64,000 bases of DNA from Sinosporangium siamense (GTDB lineage: Bacteria; Actinomycetota; Actinomycetes; Streptosporangiales; Streptosporangiaceae), in contig NZ_BOOW01000036.1 in the NCBI RefSeq assembly GCF_016863435.1, positions 1 to 64,000 on the forward strand, written 5' to 3'. Position 1 is the stretch's first letter, and each line of letters begins with the position of its first letter. The position numbers and the translations under genes were made by a program. Under the pieces are notes generated by a model. That model was not told the DNA's origin. It did no database searches and saw nothing but the letters and a program-made list of their open reading frames with translations. This document shows, piece after piece, positions 58,103 through 64,000 of this stretch.

Positions 58103-58134
58103 AATTCAGCGGCGAAACCTGCCGGAGGGGTTGC

Positions 58135-59490
58135 ATGGACGCGCTGATCAAAGCCATGGAACAGGTCCGCCCTGTGGCGAGATTTCCCACGGTCGACGAG
58201 ATAAGGGCGTGCGCCAAGTCGCTCGCCGAAGCCCATCCGGACATCGCGACGTTCGAGCAGGTAGGCGTGTCTACCCTCGGTGAGCCCATCGAGCGGCTGA
58301 CCATCGGCGACGGGCCGGGCAACGTCGTGGTGATCGGCATGCCCCACCCCAACGAGCCCATCGGCATGGCCACTATCGAGCACCTGGCGAGCCTGCTCTG
58401 TGCGGACGCCGCCGCCCGTGAGGGCGTCACCTGGCATTTCCTCCCCTGTGTCGACCCGGACGGCACACGCCGCAACGAAGGCTGGTTCGGCGGCCCCTTC
58501 ACCCGTGCCCACTACGCCCGCCACTTCTACCGGCCCGGCTCCGAGGCACAGGTTGAGTGGACTTTTCCGTACAACGAAGGCGGACTCTCCTTCAACAATC
58601 CGCTGCCGGAGACCCAGGCGGTCATGAAGGTCATCGACGAGGCCGCCCCCGACCTCGTCGTGTCGCTGCACAACGGTGAGTTCGGCGGCGTCTTCTATTA
58701 CGTGACCGACGACGCCCCCGAGTTCGCCGACGACCTGCGGGCGGTCGCCGCCCGCGCCGGTGTGCCGCTCTACCTCGGCGCACCCGACGCCCCGGGGTCG
58801 CGGCCGGTCGGCGACGCGGTGTTCGTGATGCCGTCGGCCGCCGAGATCGCCGACTCCCTCAGGGCCGCGGGCGCCGACCCCGGCCTGATGCTCTCCGGCG
58901 GCAGCAGCATGGACTACGCACGCCGCCACGGTGGTGACAGCCTCATCGTCGAGCTTCCGTACTGGTCGGATGTGCGTGCCTGCGACCCCGCAGACTCCGG
59001 GCGCACGCACGGCGAGATCGCCCGCGAGGCGGCGGCGGGTTACACGGTCACCCTGGCCGCCTTGCAGGAGGGGTTCACCCGGCTGACGCCCCGGTTCGAC
59101 GTGGATCCGGCGCTCCGCGACGCGTGCGCGGCGTTCCTCAGCGCATTCGAGCACTACGCCCGCGTTCCCGAGGGCGACGACCCCCGCCCGGCGTCGGTCG
59201 CCGAGGAGTTCACCAGCGCCGAGTGGGTGCGCGGCCTGCGCCTGCGCCTGGTCGGCATGTATCTGCGCCTGCTGCGCGAGGTCCTGGAGCGCTCCGAGGC
59301 CGCAGGCGAGCCCGCGGACGAGGTGCGTGCCGAACTCGACCGGGTGGAGGGGCTGTTCGACGTCTGGTGCGCCGAGGCCGAGGCGGCGGCTCCCGCCGTA
59401 CCGGTGCCGATCGAGAAACTCGTCGCGGTCCAGGCGGGCGCGACGGCGGTCGCGGTGGCGCGGCGCGTCAAGGCCGCGCGGGAGGTGTGA
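58135..59490 (+). CDS. M14-family zinc carboxypeptidase
   Basis: A 451-residue cytoplasmic peptidase. Zinc ligands are in VVIGMPHPNEPIGMATIEHLA near residue 68 (HxxE) and VVSLHNGEFGGVFYY near residue 180. The substrate-binding PCVDPDGTRRNEGWFGG and catalytic Glu region LIVELPYWSD are present. The C-terminal 150 residues are helical and less conserved. No signal peptide, so it handles imported or internal peptides. GGAGGGG ahead of the ATG; control by the divergent TetR regulator is likely. Confidence 0.88.
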   Translation: MDALIKAMEQVRPVARFPTVDEIRACAKSLAEAHPDIATFEQVGVSTLGEPIERLTIGDGPGNVVVIGMPHPNEPIGMATIEHLASLLCADAAAREGVTWHFLPCVDPDGTRRNEGWFGGPFTRAHYARHFYRPGSEAQVEWTFPYNEGGLSFNNPLPETQAVMKVIDEAAPDLVVSLHNGEFGGVFYYVTDDAPEFADDLRAVAARAGVPLYLGAPDAPGSRPVGDAVFVMPSAAEIADSLRAAGADPGLMLSGGSSMDYARRHGGDSLIVELPYWSDVRACDPADSGRTHGEIAREAAAGYTVTLAALQEGFTRLTPRFDVDPALRDACAAFLSAFEHYARVPEGDDPRPASVAEEFTSAEWVRGLRLRLVGMYLRLLREVLERSEAAGEPADEVRAELDRVEGLFDVWCAEAEAAAPAVPVPIEKLVAVQAGATAVAVARRVKAAREV

Positions 59491-59550
59491 CGCTGAACCG
59501 TACTTTCGTACGAACCACACGGGCACAAGTGCTGAGTGGGTCTTCGACGA

Positions 59551-59752
59551 TATGACCTCGGAGTGCAGGAAGTCCCCCTGACCTGCGGAAAGACCCTCTG
59601 GGGGCACGGCGGCAACGAGGCGGGCCATTCCACCAGCGCCTTCACGACGCTGGACGGCAAGCACAGGTTCGTGGCGTCGATCAACACCTACAACGCCCCC
59701 CGAGGACGACGGCGGGCTCTTCGACAAACTGGTCGAGGCCGCCGTCTGCTAA
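59551..59752 (+). pseudogene. 3' remnant of an S12 D-Ala-D-Ala carboxypeptidase gene
   Basis: YDLGVQEVPLTCGKTLWGHG continued by GNEAGHSTSAFTTLDGKHRF and VASINTYNAP is the HTG-box end of a secreted class-C PBP-like carboxypeptidase. A run of six C at 59698 then carries one base too many. Reading on without it gives EDDGGLFDKLVEAAVC and a stop at 59752, as expected for the family. The N-terminal 300 residues with the SxxK are absent. Truncated and frameshifted. Confidence 0.75.
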
Positions 59753-59768
59753 CCGGAAAGGCGAGAGG

Positions 59769-59788
59769 GGGCGGCCGTCCGGCCGCCC
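59769..59788 (+). terminator. Hairpin terminator
   Basis: GGGCGGCC, a GTCC loop, GGCCGCCC: a perfect 8-bp stem just after the S12 remnant. It is probably the original terminator of that lost gene. Confidence 0.6.
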
Positions 59789-59891
59789 TCACCTGGCATG
59801 TCGAGCCCCGTGACCTTCCGGAGCCCCGCGCTTCTATGCGGGCCGGCGGCCGGCGTGTGGGAGCCCACGCCGGACGTACGGCATGAGCCGG

Positions 59892-60740
59892 TCAGTAGGA
59901 GTGGTCGGCTGTGACGTCCGCCGACAGGCGCAGGGTGTGTTCGGCCGGGGCGCCGCGGAAGGCCAGCACGGTCAGGGTCAGAGCGTCGATCACCGCGAGG
60001 TGGGCCAGACGGCTGGCGACGGTTTCGAGGCCGAAGACGAGATCCTGGCCGCCTCCCACCAGGGTGTGCGTGCTGAGCTCGCCGAGGGGGGAGCGGGCGT
60101 AACTCGTCACCGTGACGACCGCCGCGCCCGCCTCACGCGCGCGGCGGGCGGCGTCCACGGTGCTGCGTGTCGCGCCAGTGTGGCTGACCGCCAGGCAGAC
60201 GGCGGAGGCGGGGAGCGCCGCCGCGGACAGGTGGACGGTGATCGGGTCGCCGGGGGCGTCGACCGTGAAGCCCAGCGCGCGCAGGCGGTAGGCCGCGTCG
60301 AGCGCCACGGCGCCCGACAGCCCCGCGCCGAAGACCAGCACGCGAGAGGCCGCGTCGAGGGTGCGTGCCGCGGCCCGGAGACGCTCGACGGGGAGCGTGG
60401 CGGTCAGTCCGTCGAGGGCCTCCCGCGCGGCGCGCAAGGTGTCGGCGAGCGCGCGGGCGGCGGGGTCCGGGTCACGGGAGGGGGCGGGCGGGGGAGCCTC
60501 CCCGGCTGCGGCGATCTTGACCTCCTGGAATCCGCGGAATCCCAGGCGCTGGCAGGCGCGCACGACGGACGACGGCGCGGTCTGGGCGAGCGCGGCCACA
60601 TCACTGACGCTGAGATGCACGAGCTCCGCGCCCTTGTCCAGGATCACCTGCGCCACGCGGGCCTCGGTGTCTCGCAGACCGGACATGCCCGCGCGCACGC
60701 GGGCCGCCAGCGGACCCCTGTGTCTGGAATTGTCTTCCAT
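59892..60740 (-). CDS. RpiR/MurR-family regulator (HTH plus SIS domain)
   Basis: A 282-residue regulator with an N-terminal RpiR helix-turn-helix (SVSDVAALAQTAPSSVVRACQRLGFRGFQEVKI) and a C-terminal SIS domain that senses a phosphosugar or related ligand (VLVFGAGLSGAVALDAAYRL, VCLAVSHTGATRSTVDAARRA). Its ATG at 60740 overlaps an operator-like palindrome. It is divergent from an EamA transporter gene, which is the natural target. In such pairs the regulator usually senses the exported compound or a relative. Confidence 0.9.
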   Translation of the reverse strand: MEDNSRHRGPLAARVRAGMSGLRDTEARVAQVILDKGAELVHLSVSDVAALAQTAPSSVVRACQRLGFRGFQEVKIAAAGEAPPPAPSRDPDPAARALADTLRAAREALDGLTATLPVERLRAAARTLDAASRVLVFGAGLSGAVALDAAYRLRALGFTVDAPGDPITVHLSAAALPASAVCLAVSHTGATRSTVDAARRAREAGAAVVTVTSYARSPLGELSTHTLVGGGQDLVFGLETVASRLAHLAVIDALTLTVLAFRGAPAEHTLRLSADVTADHSY

Positions 60741-60769
60741 AGGATTAGATTACTGTGGAATCTCATTCC
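60725..60769. promoter_or_regulatory. Two GGAA-N5-TTCC operators
   Basis: TGGAATTGTCTTCCA (60725-60739) and GGAATCTCATTCC (60757-60769) are both perfect inverted repeats with GGAA/TTCC ends. The first covers the RpiR start codon; the second lies 26 bases before the EamA ATG. Paired sites with the same half-site point to RpiR binding. Confidence 0.75.
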
Positions 60770-60794
60770 GAGAGGTGGGTTCCATGGTGGCCGG

Positions 60795-61730
60795 ATGTGG
60801 TCGACGGCGGGCACGGCGGTCGGCACGTCAGCCGGCACGTCAGCCGGCATGGCGGTCGGCACGGTGATGGGGGTGGAGACAGGCGCGGCCGCCGTGCCCG
60901 TCGCTGTGCTGGCCGCCGCCGTGTTGCACGCCGTCTGGAACGGCCTGGCACACAGAGTGAAGGACAAACTCGTCGTCTTCACCTGGATCAACCTCGCCTG
61001 CACCGGGGTCGCCGCCGTGCTGGTCTGCTTCACCCCGGTGCCGGACGCCGCGGCGTGGCCGTACATCATCGCGTCGGCCGTGCTGCAGGTCATCTACCAG
61101 CTTCTGCTGCTGCGGTCCTACCAGCTCGGAGACTTCGGCCAGATGTATCCGATCGCCCGCGGCACCTCGCCCCTGCTGGTGGCGGTGGTCTCGACGACGG
61201 TGCTCGGCCAGTCCCTCCCGGCCGGCGACCTTGCGGGGGTGGCGGTGATCTGCCTGGGCCTGATGGGCCTGACGCTGGCGGACGGTGTCCCGAGCCGGGC
61301 CGCGCTGCCCGCCTTGGCCGCGGCTCTCGGGACCGGTGTGGTGATCGCCGCCTACTCGGTGGTCGACGGCACCGGAGTGCGGCACGCCGGCACGGTCGCC
61401 GGCTACATCGCCTGGCTCTTCCTGATCCACGGACCGGTTCTGCCGCTGATCGCCTGGAGCCGGCGAGGGCGGTCCTTCGGCGCCCAGCTTCGCCCCGTGT
61501 GGGGGCGGGGCCTCACCGGAGGGTTCCTGTCTCTGCTGGCCTACGGGCTGGTGGTCTGGGCGCAGTCCCGCGGCGACCTCGCCGCCGTCGCGGCATTGCG
61601 GGAGACGAGCATCGTCATCGCCGCCTTGATCGGCGCCGTGGTGTTCCGCGAACGGCTCGGCCGCAGACGCGTCGCGGCGAGCGCGACCGTCCTGGCGGGG
61701 ATTGTCCTTCTGGAGGCCGCCGGTCCCTGA
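60795..61730 (+). CDS. EamA (DMT-superfamily) transporter
   Basis: About 311 residues from ATG 60795, with ten predicted membrane helices in two EamA halves. Half one starts VAVLAAAVLHAVWNGLAHRV and includes QLGDFGQMYPIARGTSPLLVAVV. Half two has YIAWLFLIHGPVLPLIAW and ends ALRETSIVIAALIGAVVFRERLGRRRV. The first 20 residues are a Gly/Thr/Ala repeat without hydrophobic pattern. ATGs at 60849 or 60867 may be the real start, although none has a clear ribosome site. Likely a metabolite exporter under RpiR control. Confidence 0.85.
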   Translation: MWSTAGTAVGTSAGTSAGMAVGTVMGVETGAAAVPVAVLAAAVLHAVWNGLAHRVKDKLVVFTWINLACTGVAAVLVCFTPVPDAAAWPYIIASAVLQVIYQLLLLRSYQLGDFGQMYPIARGTSPLLVAVVSTTVLGQSLPAGDLAGVAVICLGLMGLTLADGVPSRAALPALAAALGTGVVIAAYSVVDGTGVRHAGTVAGYIAWLFLIHGPVLPLIAWSRRGRSFGAQLRPVWGRGLTGGFLSLLAYGLVVWAQSRGDLAAVAALRETSIVIAALIGAVVFRERLGRRRVAASATVLAGIVLLEAAGP

Positions 61731-61772
61731 CCGCCGCTCGGTGGGTGACGCCGATTGTTTGTCGGCTCACCA

Positions 61773-61809
61773 CTCATCGACGACCATCGGCGGCCCGGTC
61801 GTCGATGAG
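61773..61809 (+). terminator. Perfect 12-bp hairpin after EamA gene
   Basis: CTCATCGACGAC and GTCGTCGATGAG pair perfectly across a 13-base loop, 43 bases after the EamA stop. It is probably its terminator. The remaining sequence to 61993 has no convincing gene; an AT-rich stretch (TTGCTGCATTATCAACC) before 61960 is a possible promoter for the next pair. Confidence 0.6.
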
Positions 61810-61993
61810 CAGTAGACGGATGCGGATGAGTGGGCCGGTGAACGGCCCGCGAGCGGTAGGCGGTGGGGTGAAGAGGCGGCCCGCGGAACGTTCCTGACGC
61901 TGCGTACTTCGTGATGTCGGGGAGTTTGCTGCATTATCAACCTTGCGCCTCGCTCTGGGCGCGGATGGACTTCGACAAACGGCAGGTGAGGTC

Positions 61994-62188
61994 ATGAGCG
62001 AGTTCGCGATGGAGCTGCAGGCAAGCATCAGGGAGGCCGAGGAGGAGGTGACGCGCATGCGGCTCGCGGGCGACGAGCATGCGGTCGAGATGATGTCCGG
62101 TCGGCTGGAGAACCTGATGCGCATCGCCGGCAGGCACGGAGTCGAGGCACGCGGAGGTGGCGATGCGAGCGCGGAAGGCCGGCCATGA
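61994..62188 (+). CDS. Small helical hypothetical protein (64 aa)
   Basis: MSEFAMELQASIREAEEEVT then RMRLAGDEHAVEMMSGRLEN and a Gly-rich tail. Strongly helical, probably a coiled coil with heptad Leu/Met/Ile, and no Cys. AGGTGAGG lies ahead of the ATG. Its stop overlaps the ArsR gene start as ATGA, so the two are translated together; it could be a partner or co-sensor of that regulator. Family not recognised. Confidence 0.7.
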   Translation: MSEFAMELQASIREAEEEVTRMRLAGDEHAVEMMSGRLENLMRIAGRHGVEARGGGDASAEGRP

Positions 62189-62523
62189 CCAGCCAGGTTC
62201 CCCTCTATCAGGTCAAGGCCGAGCTCTTCCGCATGCTCGGCCACCCCATACGCATCCGCATACTGGAGCTCCTGTGTGAGGGGCCCCGGCCCGTCCGCGA
62301 ACTGCTGGCCGAGACGGGCGCGGAGGCGTCCAACCTCTCGCAGCACCTCGCGATGCTGCGCAAGGCGGGGATCGTGACCTCCACCCGTGAGCTCTCCGGA
62401 GCCGTCTACGCGCTCGCCACCCCGGAGGTCGCCGAGATGATGGCCGCCGCGCGGCGGCTGCTCACCAGGCGGCTCGCCGGCCAGGGCGAGCTGCTCGCCG
62501 AACTGCGCGCGAAGGGCCGCTGA
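62185..62523 (+). CDS. ArsR-family transcriptional regulator
   Basis: A 112-residue winged-helix repressor: VKAELFRMLGHPIRIRILEL, ELLAETGAEASNLSQHLAMLRKAGIV, and the wing TSTRELSGAVYALATPEV. No ELCVCDL-type metal Cys site is present, so it is not a classical metal sensor. It is coupled to the small helical protein before it and converges with the SulP gene, 18 bases apart. Confidence 0.9.
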   Translation: MTSQVPLYQVKAELFRMLGHPIRIRILELLCEGPRPVRELLAETGAEASNLSQHLAMLRKAGIVTSTRELSGAVYALATPEVAEMMAAARRLLTRRLAGQGELLAELRAKGR

Positions 62524-62541
62524 GAGGCGGCCCCAGGCGAC

Positions 62542-64000
62542 TCAGCCCCTCACCGGCCCACCGCCGTAAGTGGAGGGGCCGTATCCGGGGTCCTGCCCGG
62601 GATATGGACTGGGGTGCGGACCGGCGTACGAACCGGGGTGCGCGCCGGGAAGTGTCCTGGGATCGGCTCCTGGAGGGTAACCGGGCTGCGCCCCCTGGTG
62701 GGGGGCCGGGTGGGTGCCGGGATGGGAACCGGGCTGCCACCCCTGGTGGGGAGCAGGGTGGGTTCCGGGGTGATGGCCGGGGTGCGCTCCAGCATAGGAG
62801 CCGGGCTGTGGGGCCGGGTGCGCTCCGGGGTAGTGGCCTGGCTGCGCGCCGTGAGTGTGGACGGGGGCATAGGCCCGGGGGTCACCGTACGGCTGGGGCA
62901 TGGGCGGCATAGGCGGCATGGAGGGCATGGGCTGCATGGTGGGCACCGGCGGCATGGGCGGGTGGTACATGCCGGGAGCGCCGTGGCCGTACGGCACGCC
63001 GTACCCGGGAGGAGGGCCGGGGTGGACGGCGTAGCCCTGCCGCATCAGGTAGTCGTCGATGGCAGCCTCGTTCTCATGCCAGGGCGGAAGCCGATCGGCG
63101 GCGGTCTCACTCTGTTCGGCCAGCCAATCCTCGGCCTCCTCGTCGACGGTCTTGGGATGCGTTTCCTCCGGAAGCAGCAGGACGACGTGTTCGGCGCCGG
63201 ACTGCCGCCGCTGCTCGGCCCACTCCTCGACCTGGGCGCGGCAGGCCAGGTCCAGATGGGATACGCCGATCATGTCGATGTGCACCCTGAGCTTGCCGTT
63301 CAGGGCCTCCAGGGTGTCGGTGAGCTTGGGCAGAAGCAGGAATGTCGCGTTGCCGGACATGGTCAGGTGGGTAGTGCCGTCGACCTCGCTCTGGTCGATC
63401 CGCAACCGCGACATGCGCAGGGCGGCCATCACCGTCGCGATCGCAAGTCCCGCCAGCACGCCCTCCAGGAGGTTGGTGAAGATGATGGCGGCGAAGGTGA
63501 CCACCATCACCAGGCCTTCACCGCGGTCCTTGCGCCACATCTTCGCGAACTGGCCGGGATCGAAGAGCTTCCACCCGGCGTGGACCAGGACACCGGCCAG
63601 CACCGAGATCGGCACGAAGGCCAGCAGGTCAGGCAGCATCAGCCCGAATCCCAGCAGCCACAGGCCGTGCAGGATGCGGGAGAGCTTCGTCTTGCCGCCG
63701 GCCTGCACGTTCGCGGCGCTACGGGCGATCACGGCGGTGATGGGCAGCGCTCCGAGCAGGCCGCACAGCGAGTTGCCGACGCCCTGGGCCACCAGTTCGG
63801 GGTTGTACTTCGTCTTTGATCCGTCGTGCATGCGGTCGACCGCGGCGGCGCTGAACAGGCTCTCCGCCGAGGCGATCACGGCGAAGGTGATGGCCAGCTT
63901 GATCACCGACAGGTCGGCGAGGCTGCCGAAGTCGCTCAGGCCGGGGATGTGCACCGCCGCGAACAGGTCGTTGACCTCCACACGGTCGACGTGTACACCG
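62542..64000 (-). CDS. SulP-family anion permease with STAS domain and repeat tail, cut by right edge
   Basis: The visible 486 residues begin mid-protein (GVHVDRVEVNDLFAAVHIPG) and continue upstream of the window. Membrane core: FAVIASAESLFSAAAVDRMHDG, then ELVAQGVGNSLCGLLGALPITAVIARSAANVQAGGKTK, the SulP signature. A STAS domain follows (about 190-290 of the visible part, HIDMIGVSHLDLACRAQVEEW). After it comes an unusual 190-residue tail of PMPPMPP, then repeated GAHPG, GTHPAPHQG and GSYAG units rich in His and Pro. Such a tail is absent from ordinary SulP proteins and could bind metal. The substrate may be sulfate or bicarbonate. Confidence 0.88.
   Translation of the reverse strand, partial: GVHVDRVEVNDLFAAVHIPGLSDFGSLADLSVIKLAITFAVIASAESLFSAAAVDRMHDGSKTKYNPELVAQGVGNSLCGLLGALPITAVIARSAANVQAGGKTKLSRILHGLWLLGFGLMLPDLLAFVPISVLAGVLVHAGWKLFDPGQFAKMWRKDRGEGLVMVVTFAAIIFTNLLEGVLAGLAIATVMAALRMSRLRIDQSEVDGTTHLTMSGNATFLLLPKLTDTLEALNGKLRVHIDMIGVSHLDLACRAQVEEWAEQRRQSGAEHVVLLLPEETHPKTVDEEAEDWLAEQSETAADRLPPWHENEAAIDDYLMRQGYAVHPGPPPGYGVPYGHGAPGMYHPPMPPVPTMQPMPSMPPMPPMPQPYGDPRAYAPVHTHGAQPGHYPGAHPAPQPGSYAGAHPGHHPGTHPAPHQGWQPGSHPGTHPAPHQGAQPGYPPGADPRTLPGAHPGSYAGPHPSPYPGQDPGYGPSTYGGGPVRG

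Noticed and set aside
61773-61830. Minus-strand peptide IRIRLLLIDDRAADGRR resembling the start of a response-regulator receiver domain
   Set aside because: Only about 17 residues, and the same bases are explained by a perfect hairpin after the EamA gene.

Overview
The window is about 70% GC, has many GTG and a few TTG starts, dense operons with 1-8 bp overlaps, secreted proteins with Sec or lipoprotein signals, and a spore-associated-protein-like domain. All of this points to a filamentous actinomycete, most likely Streptosporangiales (Nonomuraea/Streptosporangium-like). That placement is an inference. No tRNA, rRNA, CRISPR array, intact IS element or replication origin was recognised.

Layout. 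1-6300 holds scattered genes: a TerB-like protein cut by the edge, a DUF72 protein, an HxlR regulator, a DUF732-like membrane protein, a 33-residue small ORF, a TAP-family lipoprotein peptidase, and a VOC/MarR divergent pair with two matching operators. 6421-18327 is one long minus-strand catabolic block: two paralogous family-5 peptide-binding lipoproteins, an S12 serine hydrolase, a 61-residue lipoprotein remnant, DppB and DppC permeases, a fused DppD-DppF ATPase, an N-acyl-D-amino-acid deacylase and a PucR regulator. It looks like an import and hydrolysis system for D-amino-acid-containing peptides. 18472-24724 carries an S9 peptidase, a degenerate Glu/Leu-dehydrogenase-like protein, a HicBA pair, an M23 peptidase fused to a SapA-like domain, and a WXG/PPE-like protein with a Pro/Gly repeat tail.

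25419-42326 is the core of the window: an actinobacterial high-affinity (group 1h, also called group 5) [NiFe]-hydrogenase locus. hypF is alone on the minus strand. On the plus strand runs a tightly coupled series: two SIS proteins flanking a HypC-like protein, small and large subunits, a NifU-like protein, a DUF5947-like protein, a DUF6084-like protein, an unknown 469-residue protein, a maturation protease, a 34-residue membrane peptide, then hypA, hypC, hypD and hypE. hypB is not in the window. A 36-bp element (32/36 identical) lies upstream of both hypF and the plus-strand operon. The large subunit is interrupted by what looks like a 2-bp expansion of a (GC) tract. An HTH regulator and an M28 peptidase sit between hypF and the operon.

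42359-45050 is a graveyard of decayed pieces: an XRE-type regulator fragment, a GHKL ATPase 5' fragment joined to a TetR 3' fragment, an inverted copy of the repeat tail found 20 kb away, and a lipase pseudogene beside its intact paralogue. 45263-64000 is again rich in secreted hydrolases: lipase, HNH nuclease, three tandem TAP-family peptidases (the middle one truncated), a penicillin-acylase-family protein, an M14 peptidase and an S12 remnant. Among them are a PLP decarboxylase, an RpiR/EamA pair, an ArsR regulator, and a SulP permease with a His/Pro-rich tail cut by the right edge.

All calls are from reading translations and motifs by eye; no database search was run.
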